The notes beneath the pieces are model-generated. The model had not been told where the DNA came from. It worked only from the letters and a program-made list of their open reading frames with translations, and ran no database searches. The translations under genes were made by a program, and so were the position numbers. Shown here piece after piece: positions 8,457 through 15,083 of a DNA stretch of 39,078 nt. The number at the start of each line of letters is the position of its first letter. Within the stretch, counting starts at the first letter, position 1. The DNA is from Pilibacter termitis (GTDB lineage: Bacteria > Bacillota > Bacilli > Lactobacillales > Streptococcaceae): NCBI RefSeq assembly GCF_900167335.1, contig NZ_FUXI01000025.1:1-39078 (forward strand), in the 5' to 3' direction.

Positions 8457-8817
8457 GTTCTTCCCTTTCTGTTTTTTCGTTGATTAAATTTGCTAATTTT
8501 AACACATGGATGATGTTTTGTTTGATTTCATGCTTGTTTAAATTAATCGTGCTAGGTCGTGCGATGAGAATGAAATCCATAGTTGGTGAGATTTCATCTT
8601 TCAATTCAAAAACAGACTGACGAATTTTTCGCTTGATTGCATTTCGTACCACAGCCTTTTTGCTCACTCTTTTCCCAACAGAAATCCCCACCCGAAAGTG
8701 TTTTTGCTCTCCTTTTTCCAAAGAGTAGCAGACGAAATTTCGATTGGCACAAGAGTTTTTCGCATGAAATATTTTCTGAAAATCTCGCTCACTTTTCACT
8801 CGAAATGCTTTCTTCAA
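8449..8817 (-). CDS. rnpA: Ribonuclease P protein component
   Basis: The protein subunit of RNase P, which helps the catalytic RNA cleave tRNA 5' leaders. The 122-aa basic protein has the RNR motif RNAIKRKIRQ and the central RVGISVGKRV strand. I choose the TTG at 8817 because GGGGG lies exactly eight bases upstream, giving the family-typical start MKKAFRVK. The GTG at 8826 would abut the ribosome site. rpmH, normally immediately upstream in the same operon, is missing here and is found 21 kb away at 29760. Confidence 0.95.
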   Translation of the reverse strand: MKKAFRVKSERDFQKIFHAKNSCANRNFVCYSLEKGEQKHFRVGISVGKRVSKKAVVRNAIKRKIRQSVFELKDEISPTMDFILIARPSTINLNKHEIKQNIIHVLKLANLINEKTEREEHV

Positions 8818-8840
8818 TACATACACCCCCGTAACTTTAT

Positions 8841-8857
8841 TAGTTTATCATAAACTA
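8841..8857. promoter_or_regulatory. Perfect palindrome in the rnpA upstream region
   Basis: TAGTTTAT and ATAAACTA flank a single C. On the minus strand the centre contains TATGAT, a possible -10 for rnpA. The site could be an operator or part of the core promoter; no regulator is known to me for it. Confidence 0.35.
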
Positions 8858-9002
8858 TCTGGAAATTAAAGATTTATTGAATTGCGAAGGATAAAAATTG
8901 AAAATGACAGATAAAATTTTGTGTCTTTTTTGTGAAAACACGGTGGAAAACGAGCGTTTTTGGGCATATAATAGCATTAGTATGAATTAGGAGGGCGACA
9001 AG

Positions 9003-9230
9003 ATGAAAGAGGCATTGCCAGTTTATACTCACCAAGAAAAAGATGAGGTGGATTACACGCTAGACAATCAACTTTCCACTGTTCGCATTTCAACATTGAT
9101 CGTCTTTGGCTTTAAATGCTGGATTGCTTGGGTAGTGATTTCCCTATTTTTTTCCGTGATTTTTCTTTGTCTTTTACTTATTTTTGGGACGCAGTTTTGG
9201 AATTTGATACAACCTTATTTGGAACAATAA
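9003..9230 (+). CDS. Small single-span membrane protein (75 aa)
   Basis: The start is well supported: GGAGG lies eight bases before the ATG, and a TATAAT (8967-8972) lies 30 bases upstream of it. The protein has a polar N-terminal half (residues 1-30) and one long hydrophobic segment (about residues 31-65) ending in a short tail. I recognise no family. It is divergent from rnpA and ends in a terminator hairpin shared with the WYL regulator gene. Confidence 0.65.
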   Translation: MKEALPVYTHQEKDEVDYTLDNQLSTVRISTLIVFGFKCWIAWVVISLFFSVIFLCLLLIFGTQFWNLIQPYLEQ

Positions 9231-9233
9231 CAC

Positions 9234-9268
9234 AAAAAGCGGTTGGCAATTTTGACTCAACCGCTTTT
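9234..9268. terminator. Bidirectional terminator
   Basis: AAAAGCGGTTG pairs with CAACCGCTTTT around a 12-base loop, with A/T tracts on both sides. It sits between the convergent small membrane protein and the WYL regulator. Confidence 0.85.
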
Positions 9269-9270
9269 GG

Positions 9271-10200
9271 CTACTTGCAATTTTTTTCGTACATTTTTTT
9301 GATTTCTTCTTTGTATTCATTGACAAAGTTTGGTGTGCCAGATAGCACTTTTACTCTTGCTCCTTGGCTGAATAGCCAGCTTTTTATGGAAAAAGGAGAG
9401 CCTTTTGTTTCAAAAGTATTATTGTTTGTTTTTTTTACATTAGGCAAATGGTCAAAAACATATTCTTCCCAATTATCGTATTCAAATGTGACTCGGATAG
9501 TATCTTCTCGCATAACTTGTTTTCCTGCAATGCGAATTTTTCCTTCTTCAAAGCGGTCAGCGTAAGAAATTGTAATTTTTTCTGAGGACGGCTTACAAGA
9601 AACGATTCTATCTAGCCTATAAGTGTAGTCATATCCACGGTTTTTGCTATGAATAAAGAGATAACAATAATCCTCTGTAAAATAAATAGCTTGCGGCAAC
9701 CCTGTGTGTTGCTTGATTTCTCTGTTAAGCGTTTGGTACTCGAAAGTCACTGCTTGTTTGTTGTCGATATATTCGCTCCACTCCCAGATTTTCTCCATTA
9801 TTTCCTCTTTATTGCTATAATTAGGCGAATAATGATGAAGTTCATTTTTAAGAATGTTGTCAATCAAATTTTGCTCATCTTCATGTAAAAGGTCAATAAA
9901 CGATTGAGTAATGAATTTCATCTCGTTTTTTTGAAGAATTTTTGTTGAAAGCAAAAGTTTGCAGACAGTTAGCACTTGTTTAGCGGAAAAACCACCTTTG
10001 CCAATTATTTGATATTTTCCTCGTGTTTTCTCCAACTTCAAAGAAGAATGTTCATCTTCCAACATTTCTGTTATCATCTTGAAAATCCGCTGAATCGTGC
10101 GAGTTTCTACACCATATTCTTCTGCTAATTCAGAAGTGTTCAGTTTTTCGCCGTTCATTAGACGATAAAAAATAGCAACTGCTCTTTCCTGTCCAATCAT
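9271..10200 (-). CDS. HTH-WYL domain transcriptional regulator (YafY-like)
   Basis: The 309-aa protein has an N-terminal winged-helix HTH of the HTH_11/DeoR kind (residues 1-65, with SELAEEYGVETRTIQRIFKMI as the helix-turn-helix). The WYL-type ligand-sensing domain follows (about 145-225), and the WCX-like C-terminal region runs from about 230 to 309. The WYL core here is degenerate (PQAIYFTEDYCYLFIHSKNRGYDYTYRLDRI) but keeps the Arg-Leu-Asp-Arg-Ile end. The start is the ATG at 10200 with AGGAGGG upstream. An extended -10 (TGCTATAAT) and an overlapping palindrome (10251-10269) suggest autoregulation. WYL proteins often sense oligonucleotides or other ligands and commonly sit near defence or accessory genes. 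Here the next rightward genes are a duplicated 40-aa protein and a PD-(D/E)XK protein. Confidence 0.88.
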   Translation of the reverse strand: MIGQERAVAIFYRLMNGEKLNTSELAEEYGVETRTIQRIFKMITEMLEDEHSSLKLEKTRGKYQIIGKGGFSAKQVLTVCKLLLSTKILQKNEMKFITQSFIDLLHEDEQNLIDNILKNELHHYSPNYSNKEEIMEKIWEWSEYIDNKQAVTFEYQTLNREIKQHTGLPQAIYFTEDYCYLFIHSKNRGYDYTYRLDRIVSCKPSSEKITISYADRFEEGKIRIAGKQVMREDTIRVTFEYDNWEEYVFDHLPNVKKTNNNTFETKGSPFSIKSWLFSQGARVKVLSGTPNFVNEYKEEIKKMYEKNCK

Positions 10201-10234
10201 TTTTTTCCCTCCTGAAAAAATATTTTATAGATTT

Positions 10235-10269
10235 ATTATAGCAAATAATTTGCGACACATACTGTCGCA
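10235..10269 (-). promoter_or_regulatory. Promoter and candidate operator of the WYL regulator
   Basis: On the minus strand an extended -10 TGCTATAAT (core at 10235-10240) follows a perfect inverted repeat, TGCGACA-5-TGTCGCA (10251-10269), which occupies the -35 region. A closely related site occurs at 12380-12394. Confidence 0.65.
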
Positions 10270-10334
10270 TGAGTGGTGTAAACTAAGATTGCCTCAAAAG
10301 TAAAAATTGAAAACGAGAAACCCAAAACATTTAT

Positions 10335-10489
10335 GGGCACCTCTAAAAACTCCGGTTAAGCCAAAATTAGATAGTTTTTCGATTTTCGAGGAAATCGACG
10401 AAAGCTATGTGGTTCATAGGTTGAGGAGACTGACGAAGAAAGTCGGGAAACTAGCAATTTTGGATAAGCGTGAGTTTTTAGAGGTGCCC
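10335..10489 (+). repeat. Type A palindromic element, complete copy without B
   Basis: Its 155 bases run from GGGCACCTCTAAAAACTC to the inverted GAGTTTTTAGAGGTGCCC. The whole element can fold into one long imperfect hairpin, with a sub-hairpin TCGATTTTC-GAG-GAAATCGA in the left half. The centre reads TTCATAGGTTGAGG without the B insert found in other copies. Flanking bases TTTAT/ATAAA extend the inverted repeat. It lies in the 495-base gap between the WYL regulator and the 40-aa protein gene. Confidence 0.9.
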
Positions 10490-10510
10490 ATAAATTTTGA
10501 CAAAATCCAA

Positions 10511-10526
10511 GTTTAGTACACTAAAC
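10511..10526. promoter_or_regulatory. Palindrome GTTTAGT-AC-ACTAAAC
   Basis: A perfect inverted repeat with 7-base arms and a 2-base centre, upstream of the first 40-aa protein gene. Size and symmetry fit a dimeric repressor site, but I cannot name the regulator. Confidence 0.4.
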
Positions 10527-10538
10527 TTACAAGCTATT

Positions 10539-10558
10539 GTTTACAATACCTTGTAAAC
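10539..10558. promoter_or_regulatory. Palindrome GTTTACAA-TACC-TTGTAAAC
   Basis: A perfect inverted repeat with 8-base arms and a 4-base centre, 12 bases after the previous palindrome. The pair lies about 140-185 bases upstream of the first 40-aa gene. It may be an operator for that gene or for an unseen leader transcript. Confidence 0.4.
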
Positions 10559-10695
10559 ATTAAAGGCTAGTCTATTCAAAACAAAAACATTTTGGAGAGC
10601 TAAAAATTTATGATGTTTTGAGAAAGAAAAAAGGGGTGAAATTATAGTAAAGGCTTTCTAAATTGCTATATCAAGAAAGAGAGGAGGACTTTTTC

Positions 10696-10818
10696 ATGGG
10701 AAATTGGTATGTAGTAGACAATTTTGGCAACACAATCGCAGGACCATTCTTTGATAAACAATCAGCAGAAATGTTTGTCAATGGGAATGATATGTATCAT
10801 GTGGTTTATAAAGATTAG
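10696..10818 (+). CDS. 40-aa protein, copy 1 of 2
   Basis: A small gene starting at ATG 10696, preceded by GAGGAGG. The protein begins MGNWYVVDNFGNTIAGPFFD and ends in VVYKD, with Tyr/Phe/Asn-rich composition. It has no signal peptide or membrane segment. A second gene at 12140 encodes exactly the same 40 residues. The two differ at the start codon and three synonymous third positions, which argues that the protein sequence is under selection. Its stop codon TAG directly abuts a type A element. I do not recognise a family; the YVVDxxGNxIAGPF pattern looks like a short beta-hairpin motif. The neighbouring PD-(D/E)XK gene may be functionally linked. Confidence 0.75.
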   Translation: MGNWYVVDNFGNTIAGPFFDKQSAEMFVNGNDMYHVVYKD

Positions 10819-10973
10819 GGGCGCCTCTAAAAACTCCGCTTAAGACTAAATTAGCTAGTTTTTCGATTTTCGAGGAAATCGACGAAAGCTATGTGGTTCA
10901 TAGGTTGAGGAGATTGACGAAGAAAAACGGAAAACTAGCAATTTAGGATAAGTGCGAGTTTTTAGAGGTGCCC
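10819..10973 (+). repeat. Type A palindromic element, complete copy without B
   Basis: 155 bases, same orientation as the copy at 10335 and about 90% similar to it by eye. The left end is GGGCGCC rather than GGGCACC. Flanks are TTAG on the left and TTAA on the right, a possible imperfect 4-base target duplication. The left flank contains the stop codon of the 40-aa gene. Confidence 0.88.
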
Positions 10974-11001
10974 TTAAGACGGTGTTGTTTGAACGATTGA
11001 T

Positions 11002-11041
11002 GAAAACCCTGTTTTTTGGTGGGATAGGGTTTTCATTTTTT
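11002..11041 (+). terminator. Intrinsic terminator upstream of the PD-(D/E)XK gene
   Basis: GAAAACCCT pairs with AGGGTTTTC and is followed by ATTTTTT. It ends transcription from the first 40-aa gene just before the next gene's ribosome site, so read-through into the nuclease gene would be limited or regulated. Confidence 0.8.
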
Positions 11042-11057
11042 GGAAATGGAGGGTAAA

Positions 11058-12119
11058 ATGATAAAAATGAGCGAATTAGAAAGAGCTGAGGAAACGTTGT
11101 CGATGATTCCTCAAAGTGTTGTTAAAACGAAAACGGAAACAATAGCACGTGTGTTTGGAAAACCAAAGGCTGAAAATTTTATTTCAGATTGGTTTGCTTT
11201 CCTATTAAGGAACAATTCTAAAGTTGTAGAGGCATTGCTTTGCTCAGCTGGTTATGAATTTGATGGACAGGAGTTTGAAGTGAATCGGGAATATATTTTT
11301 AGTGATGGTCGAAGGATTGATTTTTTGCTTAAATCAGAAACAACAATTATCGGAATTGAAAATAAGATTGATTCTGGCAAACAGGACAACCAGCTAGAAG
11401 ATTATTCAAATGAATTAGAAGAAATGGAAAAAGGTAAAAATATTGTGAAGATATTTTTGAAACCTTCCTATAATGTGTCCAAAGCTACAAGTGAATTTAT
11501 AGAAGTGAATTATGAAGATTTGATTGAGGAAATGAAAAAAATACCATTAGATTTTATTTCTGATTTGCGTGGTTCGTTCTTTTTATTAGATTTCATAAAA
11601 CATATAGAGGAGAATATTATCATTATGGAACAATTTGAATTTAGTGAATGGACAAGTTTTCTGGCAAAACACCAAAAAGATATTGCGACAATCAATCATC
11701 AATCATACGAGAATGCGAAGAATATCCGTTCTTTGGTTAAGGAAAAAATGTTTTCAATAGTTGATGAACAAGAAGAATGGAATGTTGCAGAACACCCTAC
11801 TTATATTCAATTTTTCAAAGAAGAATGGAGTAAAGAAGGATTGCCATTTATCCATTTTGAACTATTAAATACTGGCAATGTACTCCCAACATCTTATCTG
11901 ATTCGACTAGACATCGAGGGAAAAAGAAATAAGAAAGAAATAGTCAATTTGTTAGGACTTAATAGCAATCTCCATGTACTACATGAAGGGATTCCAATAG
12001 ATTATACGAACAGCGAAACGTTTTATCAAAGTATTGATGAAACCATGGAGGTGTTGAAAGGATGTATAGAGGAGTGGGTTCCGAAAATTGAGTCAGCGAT
12101 TGCAGAGATAGCAAAATAA
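11058..12119 (+). CDS. PD-(D/E)XK nuclease-superfamily protein (PDDEXK_4-like)
   Basis: The 353-aa protein has the signature of the PD-(D/E)XK family. Asp88 lies in GRRIDFLL and Glu101-Asn-Lys103 in IGIENKI, followed by DNQLEDYSNEL, the conserved helix after the core. This arrangement matches the PDDEXK_4 group, found in many accessory and defence loci. The C-terminal half (about 180-353) is a separate region of unknown role. I chose the ATG at 11058, five bases after GGAGG. A TTG at 11040 is also in frame but lies in the terminator T-run. The gene sits between two copies of an identical 40-aa protein gene and ends 20 bases before the second. It could be a stand-alone nuclease or the effector of a small cassette; DNA or RNA as target cannot be told. 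Confidence 0.8.
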   Translation: MIKMSELERAEETLSMIPQSVVKTKTETIARVFGKPKAENFISDWFAFLLRNNSKVVEALLCSAGYEFDGQEFEVNREYIFSDGRRIDFLLKSETTIIGIENKIDSGKQDNQLEDYSNELEEMEKGKNIVKIFLKPSYNVSKATSEFIEVNYEDLIEEMKKIPLDFISDLRGSFFLLDFIKHIEENIIIMEQFEFSEWTSFLAKHQKDIATINHQSYENAKNIRSLVKEKMFSIVDEQEEWNVAEHPTYIQFFKEEWSKEGLPFIHFELLNTGNVLPTSYLIRLDIEGKRNKKEIVNLLGLNSNLHVLHEGIPIDYTNSETFYQSIDETMEVLKGCIEEWVPKIESAIAEIAK

Positions 12120-12139
12120 TAAAAGTAGGAGGAATTCCC

Positions 12140-12262
12140 GTGGGAAATTGGTATGTAGTAGACAATTTCGGCAACACAATCGCAGGACCGTTCTTTGATA
12201 AACAATCAGCAGAAATGTTTGTCAATGGGAATGATATGTATCATGTTGTTTATAAAGATTAG
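12140..12262 (+). CDS. 40-aa protein, copy 2 of 2
   Basis: It starts with GTG at 12140, seven bases after AGGAGG, and encodes the same 40 residues as the gene at 10696. The ribosome-site sequences of the two copies differ, so the similarity is confined to the coding part. It follows the PD-(D/E)XK gene by 20 bases and is probably co-transcribed with it, ending at a good terminator. Function unknown; an antitoxin-like or immunity role next to a nuclease is only a guess. Confidence 0.78.
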   Translation: MGNWYVVDNFGNTIAGPFFDKQSAEMFVNGNDMYHVVYKD

Positions 12263-12283
12263 TTTTTTGTAGTTTTGAGTATT

Positions 12284-12330
12284 GATAAAAGCCTTATTTC
12301 TTTGTAGGATATAGGGCTTTTATCTTTTCC
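12284..12330 (+). terminator. Terminator after the second 40-aa gene
   Basis: GATAAAAGCC pairs perfectly with GGCTTTTATC (12315-12324), followed by TTTTCC. It ends the PD-(D/E)XK/40-aa transcript. Confidence 0.8.
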
Positions 12331-12379
12331 TATATTTGGGAATAGAAGAAGTGCTTGAGATGAATAGTTTTTTACACAA

Positions 12380-12394
12380 CGACAAATACTGTCG
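12380..12394 (+). promoter_or_regulatory. Second WYL-type palindrome, upstream of apbE
   Basis: CGACA-AATAC-TGTCG shares arms and spacing with the 10251-10269 site (GACA-5-TGTC, same TAC centre). Nine bases past TGTCGCA lies TATAGC, compared with ten bases to TATAAT at the WYL promoter. The similar geometry suggests one regulator acts at both places. The apbE start is 133 bases downstream, with a separate TATAAT at 12494-12499. Confidence 0.5.
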
Positions 12395-12526
12395 CACAGA
12401 TAACATATAGCAAAAGAAAGACTCTACGAAAAAACTCGTTTCTCCTAATCTACTTCAAACACAAAGAACTAGCCTTTTCTTCGTAAACTTTGATATAATA
12501 ACAATCAGTATCAGAATCGAGGGAAA

Positions 12527-13585
12527 ATGATGAAAAATAGAATAATGATTTTATTGCTTTCTTTGTTTGTATTGACTTCTTGTGCGAGTCAGTCGAGTGA
12601 TAGTCGGAATTTGGTTGAGCAACCTTATAAAAAACGAGAGTTTTTACTTGGGACGTATGTTCAAGTGCGGATTTTTGACAAAGGAAAAGAAGATTTGCTT
12701 ACTCCAGCGTTTGAGTTGATGAAACGTTTGGGGAACGAAATTGATAGTAATGATGACCAAAATGAAAGTGAAATCGACAAAATCAACGAGGCAAGTGGAA
12801 AAAAAGCGGTTGTTGTAAATGAGGAAATTTTTTATTTGGTGAAAAAAGCAAAGGAATATTCTGAGGAAAGCAATGGGAAATTCGATTTGACGATTGGTGT
12901 GATTACACAGCTTTGGCATATCGGTTTTGAGGACGCCCAAAAGCCTACACAATCAGAAATTGACCAAGCACTGCAACTCGTCAATTATCAAGACGTGGAG
13001 TTGGACGAGCAAAAACACTCTGTTTTTCTAAAAAAAGAGGGCATGAAACTTGATTTAGGTGCGATAGCAAAAGGGTTTATCACCGATAAAGTAGTGGAAT
13101 TTCTGCAAAAAAATGGGGTTACCACAGCGATTGTAGACTTGGGAGGCAATGTATTTGTTCTCGGACATTCCTATCGCGGTGCGGACATACCGTGGACGGT
13201 CGGCATTCAAGACCCGAACAAAGCGAGAAACACTGAGGTAGGCACGCTTTTGGGGGTGAACGCTTCATTTGTGACGAGCGGTATTTACGAGCGGTATTTA
13301 AAAGTGAATGGAGAAGTTTATCATCACATCATGAATCCAAAAACAGGGTATCCGTTTGATAATGAATTAGCAGGTGTGACAATCGTTTCTGAAAAATCAA
13401 TTGACGGCGACGGGCTTTCTACGACCGTTTTCGCTCTAGGGTTGAGTGAAGGCATGAAATATATCGAATCTCACAAAGGGGTAGAGGCTGTTTTCGTGAC
13501 GAAAGATGATAAAATATACAAAACGAGCGGGGTGGAGAAAACATTTGAGTTGGATAAGGGGAGCGGGTATTTTTTGGGGGAGTAG
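12527..13585 (+). CDS. apbE: FAD:protein FMN transferase ApbE (lipoprotein)
   Basis: ApbE covalently attaches FMN from FAD to Thr/Ser of target proteins outside the membrane, for example flavoproteins of respiratory or extracellular electron transfer systems. The 352-aa protein has a lipobox LTSC (Cys19) and LGTYVQVRIF. It also shows the family core KLDLGAIAKGFITDKV, the Gly-rich DLGGNVFVLG, HHIMNPKTGYP and DGDGLSTTVFALG with the metal-binding Asp/Thr region. The start is ATG 12527 (or the adjacent 12530). A TATAAT at 12494-12499 is its likely -10. No obvious ApbE substrate (flavin-attachment protein) is encoded in the window. Confidence 0.95.
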   Translation: MMKNRIMILLLSLFVLTSCASQSSDSRNLVEQPYKKREFLLGTYVQVRIFDKGKEDLLTPAFELMKRLGNEIDSNDDQNESEIDKINEASGKKAVVVNEEIFYLVKKAKEYSEESNGKFDLTIGVITQLWHIGFEDAQKPTQSEIDQALQLVNYQDVELDEQKHSVFLKKEGMKLDLGAIAKGFITDKVVEFLQKNGVTTAIVDLGGNVFVLGHSYRGADIPWTVGIQDPNKARNTEVGTLLGVNASFVTSGIYERYLKVNGEVYHHIMNPKTGYPFDNELAGVTIVSEKSIDGDGLSTTVFALGLSEGMKYIESHKGVEAVFVTKDDKIYKTSGVEKTFELDKGSGYFLGE

Positions 13586-13591
13586 AGAGAG

Positions 13592-13624
13592 AAAAACCAC
13601 TTAGTTTTCTAGGTGGTTTTCTTA
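13592..13624 (+). terminator. Terminator of apbE
   Basis: AAAACCAC and GGTGGTTTT flank an 11-base loop, with T-rich sequence following. Confidence 0.88.
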
Positions 13625-13635
13625 TTTTGAAATAT

Positions 13636-13756
13636 GGGCATCTCTAAAAACTCCGATTAAGACCAAATTAGATAGTTTTTTGTTTTTCGAGGAAATTGAC
13701 AAAGAAAATCGGAAAACTATCAATTTTGGCTAAGCGTGAGTTTTTTAGAGGTTGCC
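13636..13756 (+). repeat. Type A palindromic element, shortened copy
   Basis: Left end GGGCATCTCTAAAAACTCC, right end GAGTTTTTTAGAGGTTGCC. The central part between GAGGAAATTGAC and GACAAAGAAAATCGG is deleted compared with the 155-base copies. The 45 bases immediately right of it are also found right of the copy at 22688. Confidence 0.85.
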
Positions 13757-13803
13757 TTTAACCATACTTTTTCTTACTATTTTTCAATGAATCGGCTGCA
13801 ATC
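13757..13803 (+). repeat. Unique-looking flank shared with 22966-23013
   Basis: The sequence ACCATACTTTTTCTTACTAT and what follows (TTTTCAAYGAATC...GCAATCT) is nearly the same after two different type A copies, each time just downstream of a leftward gene (lacI family here, AAA ATPase there). The duplication therefore extends beyond the element. Confidence 0.75.
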
Positions 13804-13828
13804 TATCTTCTTTTATCGTTTTTTATAA

Positions 13829-14875
13829 TTAATTTTTTTGAATATCCACTTCCTCGATAGCTTGTAAACTTTCTCGTAAAATTAATTTCCCAGATAATAC
13901 GATTCGTGTAGGCATAAAATTCTTTTCACTGATGACTTCCTTGCAAAGCTCTATTACCCAATGGACCATTTGGTCAATGTCAATGCGTAAAGTAGTAAGT
14001 GACGGTGTAAGATAACTAGTAACTTCTAAATCGTCAAAGCTACAAATTGAAAGTTCATCAGGAAGTGAAATATTTTCTTCTGTAAGTTTTCGGACGATAC
14101 CTAGTGCCAATACATCAGAGGCTGAGATAATGAGGGTAGGACGAGGATTTGCAGTTGCTAATAACTTACTTGCCTCCTCGTATCCCGATTGAGCATACCA
14201 CCCTTCACCGATAAAAAGTTGTTTATATTTTTCCAAATGATGTGCCGTCATCCATTCATCATACGCTCGTTCTCGCTCACCTAAAATGTCCATTACTCGT
14301 TCGTTTTTGATTCCCAAGCGTGCATTTATACCTGAAATAAAAGCGATATTGCGATGCCCAAGTTGAGCAGCGTAATCAAGCATAGAAATGGTTTCCTGAT
14401 ATAAATTCATTGAAACCGAAGAAAATTTGTCTGAGCAATTATAATCATCGACAATAATCAAATTGGGATTTAGCTGGTGAATTTTCTCGTGGATACTGTG
14501 TTTGATAAAGCCAATAACCACTACACAATCCACTTGTTTCACTCTCTCCCAATTATCTTCTAAGTAGGGGAGAAAAATCATAAAGTCTACACAATACTCC
14601 TGTGCTTTTAATGCTTGAGCTATTTTCTCTCTAATTTGACGATAATAGCTATCATCTGATTCAATTTTGCGTGAAATAGCTGAAATAATGCCAACGCAAT
14701 TTCCTTTATTACGTCCACGGTATTTTCTAGGAACGTAATTTAGCTCTCGACAAGTTTGGTGAATGCGTTCACGGGTTTTTTCATTGATAGATAGTGTTGG
14801 GTCATTGTTTAAAACACGGGAAACAGTTCCCGGAGAAACGTTAGATTTTGCTGCAATGTCACGAATGTTTACCAT
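13829..14875 (-). CDS. LacI-family repressor, probable regulator of the msm/aga operon
   Basis: The 348-aa protein has an N-terminal LacI HTH (IRDIAAKSNVSPGTVSRVLN, residues 4-23), a hinge helix region and a periplasmic-binding-like sugar domain. Typical patterns include CVGIIS, HRNIAFISG, PTLIISASDVLALGIVRKL and LSICSFDDLEVTSYLTPSLTTL. It is divergent from msmE with 208 bases between starts, so it very likely controls alpha-galactoside uptake, with a raffinose/melibiose-type inducer. An operator-like palindrome overlaps its own promoter, suggesting autoregulation. It resembles GalR/MsmR-type regulators of lactic acid bacteria. Confidence 0.93.
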   Translation of the reverse strand: MVNIRDIAAKSNVSPGTVSRVLNNDPTLSINEKTRERIHQTCRELNYVPRKYRGRNKGNCVGIISAISRKIESDDSYYRQIREKIAQALKAQEYCVDFMIFLPYLEDNWERVKQVDCVVVIGFIKHSIHEKIHQLNPNLIIVDDYNCSDKFSSVSMNLYQETISMLDYAAQLGHRNIAFISGINARLGIKNERVMDILGERERAYDEWMTAHHLEKYKQLFIGEGWYAQSGYEEASKLLATANPRPTLIISASDVLALGIVRKLTEENISLPDELSICSFDDLEVTSYLTPSLTTLRIDIDQMVHWVIELCKEVISEKNFMPTRIVLSGKLILRESLQAIEEVDIQKN

Positions 14876-14930
14876 AGTTTTCTACCTCGATTTCTCGAAA
14901 AATGTACTCTTTTTCAAATGATTTCTTTTT

Positions 14931-14956
14931 ATTATAGCATTGAAATCGTTTTAATG
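14931..14956. promoter_or_regulatory. LacI-gene promoter with overlapping operator or cre
   Basis: On the minus strand an extended -10, TGCTATAAT (core 14931-14936), adjoins the near-palindrome CATTGAAA-TCG-TTTTAATG (14938-14956). The site fits a LacI-family operator. It also differs from the CcpA cre consensus TGNAANCGNWNNCA at one position, so CcpA is an alternative ligand. Confidence 0.6.
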
Positions 14957-14996
14957 AAAGGGTTTTTACTTGTTGAAAAAAATTTTAAAAAAGTGC

Positions 14997-15056
14997 TTGA
15001 CAAAAAAATAAGTAAACATTAGTGTCTGTTTTGTAAGTAAGGAAAAGGTTTCCTTA
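14997..15056 (+). promoter_or_regulatory. msmE promoter region with operator palindrome
   Basis: TTGACA at 14997-15002 is a good -35, with a weak TAGTGT 17 bases on. Downstream, TAAGGAAA-AGG-TTTCCTTA (15038-15056) is a perfect inverted repeat between the promoter and the ribosome site (GGAGG near 15072). It is a likely roadblock operator for the divergent LacI protein. Confidence 0.6.
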
Positions 15057-15083
15057 ACAAAAAAATATATCGGAGGTAGTAAA

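Noticed and set aside
10307-10516. Open frame of 69 codons across the type A element at 10335
   Set aside because: It is translated repeat sequence with no ribosome site; similar frames appear in other copies.
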